DNA of 64,000 nt from Eupeodes corollae (taxonomy: Eukaryota; Arthropoda; Insecta; Diptera; Syrphidae). Location: contig NC_079147.1 of the NCBI RefSeq assembly GCF_945859685.1, positions 192,493,174 to 192,557,173 on the forward strand, in the 5' to 3' direction. Both the position numbers and the translations under genes were made by a program. Position 1 is the stretch's first letter. The number at the start of each line of letters is the position of its first letter. This document shows positions 1-11,702 of the stretch, piece by piece. Under the pieces are notes generated by a model, which was given only the letters and a program-made list of their open reading frames with translations, ran no database searches and had not been told where the DNA came from.

Positions 1-159
1 TAAAAGGTTACTTTTAAGTTTTTGATCTCAAATTTTTGTAAAATTCTGAAGAAATTTTATCCAAACCTGCTTTTTTATCTTTTTAACTTAGTTGATCTCA
101 AGTTTGCATTTAACAAAATTTTGAACAAACCTTAATTTAATACTTTAATTTACATGTTT

Positions 160-1065
160 CTATAGAGCTAGAGTCTCTGAAATAAATCGAATAAGAGTTT
201 TCCATCCACTTTCTCCATTCAAAATTGCAAAACATTCTTCAATTATAAAAAAAAAAAAACTTTTATTAAAATATAATCTTCCGATTTCCTTTATTATTGG
301 ACAAAAAGCTAATGAATGCGAAATATTTTCATTATGATTAAGGTTACATAGTGAGCAATTTGGATTCAAATCATTTTTCTTAGGTCTATAATTGAGTTCA
401 AGCATTTCAATGCTCATTTTAAAGATTAGACTTATTTCATTGGCATTAAACTCGTTTCGGAAATAGTTGTCATAACCGAGACATAATATGTTGAGTTTAG
501 AGTAAACTGTTAATGTAACAGATTCTCTTGCCCGGGTTATTAATTTTCGATACATTGTTTCCTTTATAATTGAAATTAGGTCATAAAGTTCGTTTCTAAG
601 TGCTTCTAAATTATCAATACTTAGTAACAACGGATAGTTATATTCTGATTCCAAATCACACCAGTCTTTAAAAGAAGAATATCGACCTCGTAGTACTATC
701 AAAATAATCTTTTTCTGAATATTATTATTAGGTCTACGCATGACTGTAACAATATAGTCTGAGTTCGCTTTGAGGTTTTTTAAGTAAACTGAAGGCAGGC
801 CAGATTCAATATAAATAGCGAAGTTTGGTGTATCAGAAGGGAGTCTAAAAATACGTTTAAAAAGGTACCGTTGGATTAACTCGATTACTTCTAGTTCCTT
901 GTATCCATAAACTTCATTAGCATATAAGAGAGACCTTTCGATAATTCTCTCAAATACTTTAAATTTAGTCGATGCATCTATAGAGTTACTTTTGAAGAAC
1001 TTTGACCACATACAATTGATAGCTACTTTTGCTACCCTCCCTTTGTCTTTTAAATGAGCTCCAAG
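160..1065 (-). pseudogene. LINE 'A' ORF2, C-terminal part (3' segment after nested insertion)
   Basis: Minus-strand open frame (stop near 160, readable up to about 1065) matching the region that follows the reverse transcriptase in non-LTR retrotransposons. It has a YGYKELEVIELIQRYLFKRI-like block, typical of the post-RT 'connection' of insect LINEs, and near its end a Cys/His cluster of the form C-x2-C-x7-H-x4-H-x3-C. A run of phenylalanines (poly-A on the + strand at 248-260) follows that cluster. The frame joins directly to the segment at 2175-2340 if the intervening LINE B is removed, so this is the downstream half of one element split by a later insertion. The clade is uncertain (Jockey/CR1/I group). 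It is not expected to be functional. Confidence 0.75.
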
Positions 1066-2174
1066 AATTAGGTTTTTTGATTGATTAAAATATTTTATTT
1101 AGCCCAAATTAGCTATTTATAATTTACAAAATGATTATGATTAATATATATATACATTTTTATGTTATTTACAATGGCATTGGCGTTTATATGTTTTGTT
1201 TAACAAAGTTAATTATTGCTTTTTTAAATATAAATCTATCAGTCTGTTGCTTTACATTGTTTGGTAAATCGTTAAAAAGCTTAAATCCTTTGTAAATTAA
1301 ACTATTTTGTGATCTTGCAGTTCTGTATGATTGCAGTCTTAAATCCTCTCCATTTCTTAACAAAAACGGTTGAACATCTCTTACGTAACGAATATGTTTT
1401 GACAAGTATTTTGGTGGTAAATTATTTTTAATTTTGAATACAAAAAATAAAACATTGAAATAAATACGCTGTTTAACATTCATCCACATTAAAGTATTTA
1501 ACATAAGCACTATAGAAGTATATTTACTACATCTAAGTATTGCACGCATAGCTTTATTTTGCAGTTTTTGAAGATTATTCATTGAACTTTCATTGATTAA
1601 ATATAAAATTGTAGAGCAAAACTCAAAATGAGGTTTTATTATAACATTGTAAATATTTATAGCGGTAATAGTGCCTACTTTATTTCTAATTCTTCGCAAG
1701 AAACCTACTTTTTTTGCAATTTTCTTTACAATATACTGCACATGAGATTCAAAACATAGTTTATAATCAATAATGACACCTAAGTACTTAATTTCTACTA
1801 CTTGTTCTACTATTTCTTGATCAATTGTTACGTTAACATTAACATTATCATTTAAAACAATACATTTAGTTTTTGAAACATTTAGTTTAAGCTTATTAGC
1901 CTTAAGCCATATATTTAATACTTTAAGGTCTTCATTTAATAGTCGTTCGCATTCCTGGACTGTTTCAGCTTCAACAAACAAGAGTGAATCGTCAGCAAAC
2001 AAAGCAAGCTCGCAATTTTTAATAACTTTGTTCATGTCGTTGATGTAGCAGTTAAAGAGGAGTGGTCCCAGTATTGAGCCTTGAGGGACTCCCAGTTCAA
2101 TCGGTTCAATTTCGGATAATACGTTGTTAATTTTGGTTTGTTGAGAGCGCCCCAATAAAGAACTTCTAAACCAA
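1066..2174 (-). mobile_element. LINE 'B', 5'-truncated, nested inside LINE A
   Basis: A 1.1-kb non-LTR retrotransposon fragment on the minus strand. It begins in the middle of the reverse transcriptase with a WFRSSLLGRSQ block, then GVPQGSILGPLLF and the catalytic FADD box at about 2000. The post-RT domain follows, with a typical C-terminus containing YRTARSQNSLIYKGFKLFNDLP-like residues; the stop is near 1187. After the stop come an AT-rich 3' UTR, an AATAAA motif (minus strand, about 1091-1096) and a short A-rich end. CCAAG occurs at both edges (1061-1065 and 2175-2179), a candidate 5-bp target-site duplication. The RT frame is uninterrupted, so this is the younger insertion. Its GVPQGS/FADD spacing fits CR1/Jockey-type LINEs. 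Confidence 0.8.
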
Positions 2175-4288
2175 CCAAGTGTTATGGTAAATCCTAGGCA
2201 TTTGTAATCAATCACTACTTCTATGTTTGAGCCGTCAAGGTGCCAGTTACGATTAGTACTGTTACTGCGTATTTGAGATCTGAAAACCATTATCTTTGAC
2301 TTTGAAGTATTTATTTTAAGGTCTAGTATCGCAATATTGTTTTAATTTGTTAATCACCTTGATAAATACATCTCCAAAAATAACACCATCTGGAATTTGA
2401 TCTTAAATGTCATTGATAAAGAGGAAACAAAGCAAGGGTCTCAAAATGCAACCCTGTGGAACTCCCGTTTCAGATTTAAATTGATTGACAATCTCATATC
2501 AATGTTTACTACTGAACTTGTATTTGATATAAGTTGTTCATGTATTCTTATGAACTTTGTAGACAAACCCATATCTGTAGTTTGAAAAGTAGTAACCTTC
2601 TGTTTATAGTAACAATTGCGGCTTTGAAATCTACAAAAAATGCGTAGAGATTTTTTTATCGATAAAACGTCTAGCAACACTCGTTAAAGTAAAAATGTGG
2701 TCTATTGTAGAGAGATTTGCTCGAAACCCAGCTTGGAAATAACTTATTTTATTATTTCTTTCAACCCAGGACACAAGCCTTAGGTACAGTAATTAAGTGC
2801 AAATTTTCCGGGGAGAGCTGAGATCAGAGATTCCCCGGTAGATCACAGAAATATATGAAGATCGGAAGCTATTTGAAATTGTCTCATCTATAAACATCTT
2901 GTTTATTAAAAGTACAATTTCTTCTAGAAATTGTGAGCTGGTATTTTTGTAGAACTCGACCGATATGCCATCTTAACCCGGAGCCTTTTTATCCTTCATT
3001 TATTTCAAAGCCACTATTAGCTCTAGCATTGAAAATCGGGAATCTAACTCCTCAATATAATTGAGTGGTAGTACAAAACTTATGTTCATTTGACAAGGGT
3101 CTGCTGTAAAAAGTGTTTTGAAGTAAGTAGCCCTTGTATCCACATCAATAGTAGAGTCCGTTGACTTATTATTTCGGCCAGCTAGAATGCGTACACTTGA
3201 CCAAAATGATCTAAAATCATTACAATGTATGAAATACAACACCATGTATGTTAGATATTGTTGTTTTTTGAGGCTACACAATCTTCTGTACGAATTATTT
3301 GCTTGAAGATTTAGGGACTTAGAGGCCGAATTATTGTTTTTTCTAAAGATTTTAAGTAACGCGAAAGATTTTTTTTTCTACATTTCCTACATTCTTCGTC
3401 ATACCAACAAGATTCTCTATTGTGAGAACTCCTGACAGCTGATATTCTGATGGTGTCAAAAATTAAATCCGTTCAGACATCCACTGTGTTAGAATCCAGA
3501 ATTGAAGGATTGATTGGGTGTTGAAGTAGATTTCTTCTATAGATATTGGATTTTGGATCAATCCAAAGAAACTTTTTGCATTCGTTTTCAATTTGTTGTC
3601 GAAAATCGCATTCAGGGGTCCTAAATTTGCATGAGACACATATATTAAGATACGATGAATAGGTAGCAGTAATCACCTCAAAATCATAGACAATTTCAAG
3701 CCAGTTACCTTTTGGCTAAGCAGTAGTCAATTACAGAACAACCCTGAGTAGAAATGAATGTAAAACTGCCAGTGGAATCACTTATGGATATCCCGTTTAG
3801 AATATAAAACCCAAAATCGTCAACCAGCTCAGACAAAAAGTTGCCATTTGAGTTTGTGCATTTATCAATAGATTATCTTTTGAATGCAAATTGTTCAAAA
3901 TTGAAGAACGAAGAATTTTGGAAAACTCCTATTCAACTGTTTAAGTGACCAATTATTAGAATTTTTTCATTAGCTCACCAGAAAATTTTGCAGAGTTTCA
4001 AATTCAACTTTGCAATTACTTAAATTAATGTTAATTGGTATTATTAAATAATGTTTCCGTTGAAGACAAATCCAATAAATATTTTATTTTCACTATTTTT
4101 GAATTTTATGTTTTTGTAAGCAATATTAAATTTAATTCCGCGTAGAATACCACCGGTAGCACGACCTAATCTAAAATTTCTGACGGTGGGAACCTTCGAA
4201 ATATTTTGTATATTGAAGCTCTTTACCTTCCTCCACAAAAGTTTCAGTAATATAAATATATCATATTTTGACACTAAGTTATAGTTTA
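2175..4288 (-). pseudogene. LINE 'A' endonuclease-RT, degenerate 5' segment
   Basis: Minus-strand remains of an EN-RT ORF2 in several frames with stops. Read from high to low coordinates, it shows: an AP-endonuclease start with ITETF-like residues (4200-4280); an EN end with CSVIDY-like residues in front of about 3720; a linker with FWSSVRILAGRNN (about 3200); and RT boxes including FVDF (about 2630), GVPQGCIL..PLL..LFINDI (about 2400-2460) and the thumb INTSKSKIMVF up to about 2290. The order matches one LINE, and the last block continues into 160-1065 once LINE B is removed. The Helitron starts immediately beyond 4288, so the 5' end of the LINE is cut there. Confidence 0.7.
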
Positions 4289-6124
4289 TCTAATATATAA
4301 AATTTTGCTGTCACAGTGTTAGTTGAAATACTCCTCCGAAACGGCTCAACCGATTTCCATGAAATTTTGCATATACATTCGGTAGATCCGAAAATAGGTT
4401 TTTCTATTTTTTATATTCCTAAGTGCTATGGTTTAGTTGCATCAACATCGTACACGGTGCAACGATCTTACGATAGTATTAAGTGACGCTATGTACAATA
4501 AAGCATTGATTGCTAATGAGGATCTTAGCGTTATCATTGCCAACTTACCACTCAGTCATTTCGGTATGCATTGACCAAATCGAAATTCATCTGCTTTAAT
4601 AGATACTGAACGACAATACAATACTGTAGAAATGGCAGCGATTATTGCTCGAAATTTCACACTGGTATTCGTGGATTCTTTTACCATCCAAAATAGAGAA
4701 CTTGGAACCTCTCAAAATCAGCTATAAAAATGGGGGTAGGTAGCTTAGGGCGAGGAAACGGAAATAGCATACTGTTTACTCCGTTCGACAACGTCTGTCA
4801 CTATAAAACGTGGTATAACAAAAAAGAATCAGAATTGGAATAAAAAAAGGCAAATGAAAAAGGAATTGAACTATAAAAGGTGGTAAACTATGAATGATTG
4901 CTTGAAAATTTGAGGTTTGCAATAATTTTGTAGGTGAACTACGAAAAGTTTAATAAACAATGCACCGCCCAAATCTTTCCCGATAAAGCCGTAATGCAAA
5001 AAGGATACGAAATACTGCAAATGAAACTACTGAAGAAGAACAAGAAATCACACGTGACCAGCTTTAGTATGGCTTTACTTAGTGCTTCTCAATCACAGCT
5101 TTGTGAAACGGCTCGGTTTGCAATGCAAAATCGTTGAGCAAACAACAGAGGTTTGCATTGGGCAAATAGACGCTGTTTTTACCAGTATTGTGGTACATCA
5201 AAGTTTTCGGGAGAAACTCCCGGATTATGATACGTTAGTGGTAAAGTCGTATTGCCATTGTTGACTCCGAGAACTGAGCCATTGTATTCATTACTTTGTG
5301 GCGAAACAAATGGAAACACATGCTTTTACTATCTGGCGATTTCCGCCCACCACTGCCAATAATTCAAGATCTACGGCTGCCGACGAAATAAACACTTGCC
5401 CCAAATCGTCAAAACTATGGGGCTATGTGAAGAAGTTGCAGCTGACAACAAACATGAGAACTGCATTGCTTGTTGATCTGCTGAAGATTTCTCTGAGCAA
5501 TTGTGTCAATTGGTAATGGTCAAGTACCTGTCAATGAATCGAGTGAATTGATATCATTCCCAAACAATTTCTGTAATTTTGTCTGATCAAAAGACAAACT
5601 TATTAACGATGTATATCCAAACATTATTTCTAACTGCAAAAATTATGAATGTTTGAGTGAGCAAGAAATTTTAGTGGCTAAGAATTAAGATGTTAATTAC
5701 CTGCACTTCAAAATTCAAAATAAGATCATTGGAACAATGCATTCATTCAAATAAGAATGCTTCCCAAATGATAAAGCCACCAAATAAATAATTATATTTT
5801 TTGACTCCTTGGATGAGCCTGGGTTATCACCGCACAATGTTATTTAAGCGACTATACTAATAATCAAAGGTGATTATCCCAACCGGCATGCCTTTTTTAA
5901 TTTAGAAGACTTCAATTTCCGATCAGTCTTTCATTTGTCATTACTCATGACCATAAACAAATCACTAGGCCAATCCTTAAGAGTTTGTGGTTTGAATAAA
6001 ACAAAAAAATGTCGTGTATCATAAGCTTAAAGAGCAACCTGTGTACCAAATAATGAATGATTATTGTAGGTAAAATATAAAATTCAAAAATGTAAGGCGG
6101 AACAAAGTTCGCCGGGCCAGCTAG
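4289..6124 (+). mobile_element. Helitron remnant (RepHel C-terminal pieces)
   Basis: It starts with TCTAATATATAAAATT and an early block CTCCTCCGAAACGGCTC, both characteristic of insect Helitron 5' ends. It ends with a short GC-rich hairpin (AGGCGGAAC...GTTCGCC) a few bases before a terminal CTAG. The flanking bases are A (4288) and T (6125), as expected for insertion between A and T. Inside are broken pieces of the Rep/helicase: PLSHFGM-like at about 4548, then STAADEINTCPKSSKLW.YVKKLQLTTNMR (about 5360-5460, helicase motif region). Further fragments (SFPNNF, then YEWLSE-like and RLQFPI-like residues) run down to about 5950. The central helicase motifs are mostly deleted, so the copy is non-autonomous. 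Confidence 0.8.
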
Positions 6125-8785
6125 TAATTTTATAGTTTTTAAAAGTTTGCTTTTCGGATAAACTTGGTAAAATAATTCACCAGTTTAAAGGTCTGCTTTT
6201 TGTATTGATATTAAGAGATAATTCACCGCGTTTTTCTTAAGGAGCTTATTGCTTTATATAAGTTGTAAGTTAGGAAACTGTTATATTAGATTCATGAGTA
6301 TGACTCTTTCTTATAATAATTTAAATGCAATTTGAAAAAAGATTTGACTCATTTTCCAATAAGAACGCTCTTATTAAAATTATTAAGCAAATACTTCAGT
6401 GAATTGCCAATATGTCAATCAGCAATTTTATTCTTCGGTTACCAACCATGTCATTACTTAATTTTAACCGCAATCAATATTTTGAAATCACCTTCAATTT
6501 AAACAAATTTAGTAATTTATAAGCATTTGCTTATTAGCAAATACTCCGTTAATAGCTCCTTTTGACCCAATTCACTCAGCCGGAATAGATGTTTTTCCAA
6601 TAATATCATACAAAACTAATTGCAACCGTTTAATGTAGGTTAAACATTTTCGAAATAAATTATTTAAAATCCATTTAACCGTGTAAAAACAAAAACAAAT
6701 AGCAATATTTCATCTTAGCACTCCCGCCGCTCTGGCCGCCTCCTCCTTTAACCACCAAAATGTGATGTAGATTCATTAATTTCCATCAATTTAACTTCAA
6801 ATGTATTTTCCAAGCAATGACTCAATGTATCGATTGTTTGTATAGGGTATTGTTGTTGTTGATGTTGCAAATCTCCTGGAAAAAAGCTCCTGAAGCAACC
6901 CAAATCTCTGCCTACTCCCCGTCGTCTGGACCTCTCTCTTCAGAAATTGAACAAGACAAAAACTATACACAAATTTGGTTGTATGACGTTAATTTAAAAG
7001 TCTTACGTAGAAACTGAAATTTATGCGCCCGTACATTTTCGTGTAATTATCGATGGAAAACTAATTGAACTCTGAAGTGCATTGTACGACGCAACGCAAC
7101 GTTCGTTGTTTGTACAAAGTCGAGAGGGATTTCATATATAGAAAAGTCGTCTATAGAGCTTTAGCTATAAAGTCTGTCAAGAGAGATTTACATAGCTCTA
7201 GTTGTAGATCGATCTAAATCGATACATTATATCGATCTACATTATAAAATTGACTACAGGCTCCCTCTAGCATGTAATTGAGTAATTTTGTAGTATGTTG
7301 CGTATACCTATCGATATTTAATGGGTGGTATGTAACATGTGGGTGTGGCTGTTTCACAGCGTTGTTATATGTGACATGAATGGATTAACCAACTCTGATA
7401 AGACAAAAGTATCGATTTTTAATGCTTACATGCATAGTTTCTTTGTTGGACACTACAAAACATATGGTTCCTGTCGTCTATCCAAGATCATATTGAACTT
7501 GGCCTAAACGATAACAAGACATTTTTGACTCCTTTTAGTGACCTCTGCTATGTATAAAGTATATGGTTATTGATAAAAGGGATTGGCTATAAGCTCCTTC
7601 TCTTTATCTATGTTTATATAAGCTAAGGATTAAGATTGTATGACATTTTTTGTTTTAATAAAATGATAGTGTGTTAAGGTGAGGCTGTATATACACATTT
7701 TTCTTTGCAACAAAAAGACAAAAACATAGTTATAGTTGTTGAAAATGCGACAACATTGCATTTATGACAGTTAAAAGTTGTTTGTTATAATAAAGTCAAT
7801 GCTTAGTTGATAAGAGTTTTTTCCTATTATTATCTAGTTTTATAGCAAGGTCTTATGAATGCTATATATAAAGAGATAAGTTCCTATACATTGTTGCAAT
7901 AACTTGAGTGGTTAATTACTCATATTTTCATAAGTGGTCTAACTTCTTAGTAGGTCAATTGAATTTTTTCACGTTTATTGTTAATTTTTAAAAACGATTT
8001 CCGGACGGAGACAGTTCCATTCGATATTCGAAATTTGTTCTGGCAGCGAGTACCATAATTCTGGGAAGATCTAAGTTCGGGAATTAATCATGTGAAATGA
8101 CATATTGGAGGAATATAAGCTGAGCATCATCTTTATTATTCTGTGTTCTCCCTCAAAGTAGTTCATCACGGATCCAAAAGACTTGGGGTAACGTTTTTCC
8201 ACTTTACAAAATATGTTGCAAATGTCTTACATAGCTTATAATTTCAATAGAGCGACCTCAAGAAATTGCCATAAATAACAGTTTGCTAAGTCTAGTAACG
8301 AATTGGCGAATTGGTGAATATAACACTGACTACTAGTACAGAAATTGGAGATTTTTGGCAACAATAGAGGCTAAAATTTTCTGAAGTCCCACCTAACATG
8401 GTTTTCACTGGTACTTCCAATGTTAAGACTGCCAAAAAATTAATGGAACTGTACTGTTAAATTGATGATTTTGCACAATGGTCCCTAGTTCAACATTTCA
8501 CTAAATAACCTGTGAAGTATTCTACACAAAGATTTCAGATTATTTGCTTTCAAGGTCTAATTGACTTAGTTATTATTGAAAGATCATATCCTCTCACTTC
8601 TTTACGGCGCCGGCGTATCAGTTTTTTCCTAGTAGTAGAAGAAGAAGACATGGATTGCGACAACCTCGGGTTCTAGACACTTGATAGTCGATGCCACACA
8701 GCCCATTCTTTCGCACTCAAAAATCCATAATATAAGTTGTCTTGGCAATGCCTGGGACTTTTGAAGGGAAGAACGTTCAAAGTCC
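6125..8785. other. Unassigned AT-rich DNA
   Basis: No coding region, RNA gene or recognisable transposon is supported here. The open frames at 6817-7017 and 7325-7507 have no recognisable motifs. Features visible are a perfect inverted repeat of 10 bases with a 17-base spacer (7204-7213 and 7231-7240, built on ATCGAT) and one TATCGATA octamer at about 7309-7316, identical to the DREF-site core. The stretch may be intronic to the laminin gene or intergenic. Confidence 0.5.
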
Positions 8786-9090
8786 CATGGTGTGATAATA
8801 AGTGCGTTGGACTGTCATGCTAAAGGTCTTGGGTTCATTCCTTGCCTTTGCTATCTAAAACTTTGTTCAAGAGTACTGCCTCTTGTGAGGAATTGATAAA
8901 TCCTCCAAGAGTAATTCTTGACATGAAAAGTGCTTTCTCAAACTAGTTCGAATTCGACTTAAAACTGTAGGTCCCTTCATTCCTGACAAAAGTACTTGCA
9001 CACATGAATGGTTGAGAGTTGTAAGCCGCTAGACCTTAGTTTTCAACGAACTTTTGCAGCACCTAATTTATTGATTTATATAATAAGGTC
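8786..9090 (+). repeat. tRNA-derived SINE-like repeat
   Basis: The repeat starts with a tRNA-like head: GATAATAAGTGCGTTGGACT, then TCATGC, and a polymerase III B-box match GGGTTCATTCC at 8831-8841. A body follows (CAAGAGTACTGCC...; ATGGTTGAGAGTTGTAAG), and it ends in CACCTAATTTATT. A diverged second copy of the downstream half lies at 61355-61500, which shows that this is a dispersed family. It is a non-coding mobile element dependent on a LINE for its movement. Family assignment rests on the tRNA-like head and the shared tail; the exact ends are approximate. Confidence 0.65.
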
Positions 9091-9339
9091 TTAGACTGGT
9101 CTTTAAATATTTTGGATCACAAATTTGTTGGTTGCGTTGTTATGAAGCTTATCGTAATGGCAGTGGCTTTTCTTCATCACTTCAACCTTAAGAATTGGTT
9201 TGTTGAATTGTTGATTTAATACAATGTTCCCAAAATTTCACACACTAGCCTTAGAAGAATTCTTGAAAAAAATCTAAGATTATTCACTTGCAAGGTCCAA
9301 TAATTGACTCAGCAATTTTTGACGATGCAGGCCAAACTT

Positions 9340-9950
9340 TTAGAAATTTCTCAAAATACTTCCTCCCCAGTGTTTCCTGATTACTGACTACTTCGAAGAA
9401 CGTGCGTCATTGGCTTCGACTTCCGTAATGGCCAAGGGAGTGCATCTGTTGTAATACACTAAAAATCCGAAACGAGCCTTGCCGTTAACTATGCTGTATA
9501 GGAGATTCCTATTTTTCAGCACTAAGCTGGCAAGAACAGAACCAACTCAATGGGTTGGATGTCGTAGGCGATTACAACCAATTGGGCCTTCTGTTGTCCA
9601 ACCAACTTGGTCACGGTGGTGGCTAGCCATTGATTTTGGATACGGCAAATTTATTTAACAGCTGCTCTTTTGTTTAAGCTGACCGGGTTTGTGTTTCTCC
9701 AACAGCTTGAATATTTTGACAGCGGTTGTCTTGTCCAAGGTCTGGGTAAATTTTAGTATTTAAACCATCTGACGAAGCTAGACAAAACAATTTTTGAGTT
9801 GAATGTTTTGTTCAGTGCCAAATTTCTTTGGCGACTTCTCAAACAACTTTTTCACAGTTTACTTGGCAACGGACTGTTTTACGGCTAGAGGGGCTACAGC
9901 GAGTTCCTTGGTCACTGGCTTTTTTTCTTCGGCCTTGGGTTCTTGATAAC
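9340..9950 (-). pseudogene. RpL7A: Ribosomal protein L7A (eL8) processed pseudogene
   Basis: Read on the minus strand from about 9948 down, the conceptual translation gives a Lys/Ala/Val-rich N-terminus, then KKLFEKSPKKFG, FTQTLDKTTAVKIFKLLEKH, QQKAQLVVIAYDIQPIELVL and FLPA. It finishes near a RKHWGG block at about 9361. These are the collinear hallmarks of ribosomal protein eL8 (RpL7A), a large-subunit rRNA-binding protein. The copy has in-frame stops (for example just after SVAK), frameshifts and an internal deletion around 9655-9670, where the region expected to contain PLAKKLR and the following helix is lost. No introns are seen, as expected for a retrocopy, and no poly-A tail is preserved at the low-coordinate end. 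It is a dead copy, not the functional gene. Confidence 0.8.
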
Positions 9951-10059
9951 TAATTGGTTTAGTTTTTATCAAAATATTTTGGGCGGTTCAAAAAAGGAGC
10001 TACTTGTATGTCTGTTTGACAAGAAGTTGTAGATATAACTCTTGTATCCTACTTCATTA

Positions 10060-11702
10060 ATAATAATATTTTGAACTCGAAGGTATCTAAAGATCACTCC
10101 TTTTCTGATCATAGATATATCCATTTAAGCGTTATAAATGAACCACCTTGCCACCTCCAAAAAGAAAAAATTGGCCAAAATACAAGAGAACGTTAAATAG
10201 TTTAGTAAAACCTGAACTCCTTCAGTCCAACACTAAAGATCTTGACGACAAAGTCAATAATCTAACATTAGCCCTAAACATAGCTCTAGATACTGCATGT
10301 CCTCTTATACAAGTAAGAGGTAAAAATCAACCACACTGGTAGAACTCAGGGCTAGATTCACTTCGAAAAGAATGCAGCAAATTTTTTAACAGAGCGAAAG
10401 CTTCTAGAGACATGTCTTACTAGGATTCATATAAAGAATCACTGAAGATATATAAAAAAGAACTGAGGAAAACCCAACGATCGTCCTGGAGAAACTTCTG
10501 AAGCAACGTGGAATATGCTCTGAAACATCCAGAAAATGGAAGTTTCCTTATACCCATCCTAGAAAACATCTTCAAGGGATGCCTTAAATTGGCATACATC
10601 CCGATGTCTTGGAGACAAGTTAAAGTCGTTTTAATTTAAAAGCTGAAAAATCCAGCCACGTTAACCCTAAAGACCTAAGACCTATCAGCTTATCATCATT
10701 TCTTCTCAAAACTTTTGAACAAATCGGTGTGGACTAATCGTGAACCCACAAAAAACCGACCTTGTCCTCTTCACAAAGAAATACAAAGCCCCACTTATTG
10801 ACCCTCCCTTCATTAACGGTGTACCACTCAAATTCTCTGACCAAGCAAAATACTTGGGTCTCATTTTGGATAAGAAATTAAGTTCGAAACGTAATATTCA
10901 AGAGAGAATAAACAAGACCACAGTAGCCCTGTTCTCCTGTAAAAAGGCCATTGGTAATAAATGAGGCCTACAGCTCCGCATCACACACTGGCTATATATC
11001 TCGATCATAAGGCCGATCCTTACTTATGGAGTAGCGGTATGATGGTCGGCGCTAGATATAGCGAAAAATCGCTATAAACTCAGCAAAGTCCAACGAACAG
11101 CCTGACAGTGTATGGGAGCACCACTTCGCTCTACCCCCTCCGCTTCACTTGATGTTCTGTTCCATCTAATACCGCTGGACATTTTCAGCAAGCAAACGGC
11201 CGCTAATACAGCCATACGGCTTCAAACCCCCTCTATGTGGATCAAAAATGGAATTGAGGAAATTGCAAAGCTGACAAAACTTGCAAAAACAGGAACAACG
11301 TCAGGTGCTCAAAACAATTAATCTCTCTGAGTAGATTGCACATTAGCTACGTTATGTGTCCTGACTGGGCACTGCTTAATAGGAAGGCATGCTATTCGAC
11401 TTGGAGCCCCTGAAAATGATTTTTGTAGGAGTTGCATGGAAGAGGAGGAGGAGGAGACAATCTGTGCACATTCCCTGCCTTATCACAAAGACGTAGAATC
11501 CACCTGGGAGACTACTACTTCAACAATACCAGCGATCTAAAAAATTCGGACATTATTTGTCTCCTACGCTTCATTTGGAGCTCCAATTGGTTCGACGAGT
11601 TAAGCTGATCAACTGATCCATTTGGTATCACAACGATCCATACTTTGGTCTAAGTGTGTTGGACTTCCCAACCAACAGCCACTTTAACCTAACCTAACCT
11701 AT
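10060..11702 (+). pseudogene. LOA/Jockey-like LINE remnant with TAACC tail
   Basis: A degenerate plus-strand LINE. Its order is: end of endonuclease (SDHRYIHLSVINE-like, about 10105); linker (LRKECSKFFNRAKASRD); RT thumb NPQKTDLVLFTKKYKAP...KYLGLILDKKL (10740-10880); post-RT LIPLDIFSKQTAANTAIRL (about 11165); then a C-terminal DNNTSDLKNSDIICLLRFI-like block. It ends in a microsatellite-like tail (TAACCTAACCTAACC at about 11688-11702). Much of the RT palm and the RNase H domain are deleted. The LDIFSKQ block and the tail match the element at 48240-51385, so both belong to one family. Confidence 0.7.

Noticed and set aside
4934..5516. Three small plus-strand frames considered as independent genes
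   Set aside because: They lie inside the Helitron and at least the last overlaps a recognisable helicase block in another frame.
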